NCBI GenBank assembly: GCA_013695885.1
Contig: JACCZP010000081.1
Location: 1-6,223 of the forward strand
DNA: 6,223 bases
Source of the DNA: Thermoleophilaceae bacterium
GTDB lineage: Bacteria; Actinomycetota; Thermoleophilia; Solirubrobacterales; Thermoleophilaceae
Direction: 5' to 3'
Positions 6,122 through 6,223 of this stretch are shown piece by piece. The notes beneath the pieces are model-generated. The model made no database searches, was not told where the DNA came from, and was given only the letters and a program-made list of their open reading frames with translations. How positions within the stretch are numbered: the stretch's first letter is position 1; each line of letters opens with the position of its first letter. The translations under genes were made by a program, and so were the position numbers.

Positions 6122-6223
6122 CAGGTGACGATCTTTTCACCGCAGGTTCAGGCGCTGGGCAGGGGCGTGCGGCGGAGAGCCGGCCGGTGACCCGGCGCGC
6201 AGCCCGCGGACACCGCCCGCCGC
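6122..6223. other. Right-edge segment without a recognisable gene
   Basis: On the minus strand two frames run in from the window edge and stop at TGA (6139-6137 and 6150-6148). Either could be the last 24-28 codons of a gene lying to the right. Their peptides (for example one ending PAQRLNLR) match nothing I recognise, and their alanine/arginine/proline-rich content is what noncoding DNA of this composition also gives. On the plus strand only a 21-codon GTG frame is present, which I do not call. Confidence 0.3.

Overview
The window is GC-rich bacterial DNA that is almost entirely coding. Its strong G/C third-position preference opens long spurious reading frames opposite the real genes. Base composition, gene content and the style of the proteins suggest a high-GC actinobacterium, possibly Thermoleophilia/Solirubrobacterales. 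That placement is an inference from memory; no rRNA or other marker gene is present to fix it.

Layout from left to right. Positions 1-1449 (minus strand) hold the N-terminal 483 codons of a secreted glycoside hydrolase family 2 enzyme whose C-terminus runs off the left edge. A 157-base divergent intergenic region follows, containing an exact 8-base tandem repeat. Positions 1607-2515 (plus strand) encode a multi-pass M50-type (site-2-protease-like) zinc metalloprotease. A 63-base convergent gap with a GC-rich hairpin separates it from a tight minus-strand operon read from right to left: ctpA-like S41 processing protease (6049-4862), short RNase R/RNase II-type exoribonuclease (4869-3061) and smpB (3058-2579). 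The first two genes overlap by 8 bases. The second and third are 2 bases apart, or overlap by 4 if the alternative smpB start is used. The last 174 bases carry two strong hairpins and a possible -10 element in front of ctpA, and no recognisable gene.

The operon has a plausible common theme. SmpB delivers tmRNA to ribosomes stalled on nonstop mRNA. RNase R is the exonuclease known to clear such mRNAs. The S41/Tsp family contains proteases that recognise apolar C-termini, including ssrA-tagged exported proteins in E. coli. An rnr-smpB pair is known in many Gram-positive bacteria; a co-transcribed S41 protease in front of it is the less usual part. No ssrA gene lies beside smpB in this window. 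I see no phage, transposon, CRISPR, toxin-antitoxin or clearly undescribed system. The region looks like ordinary chromosome with a few details worth checking: the minimal RNase R, the altered SmpB tail motif and the hairpins in front of ctpA.
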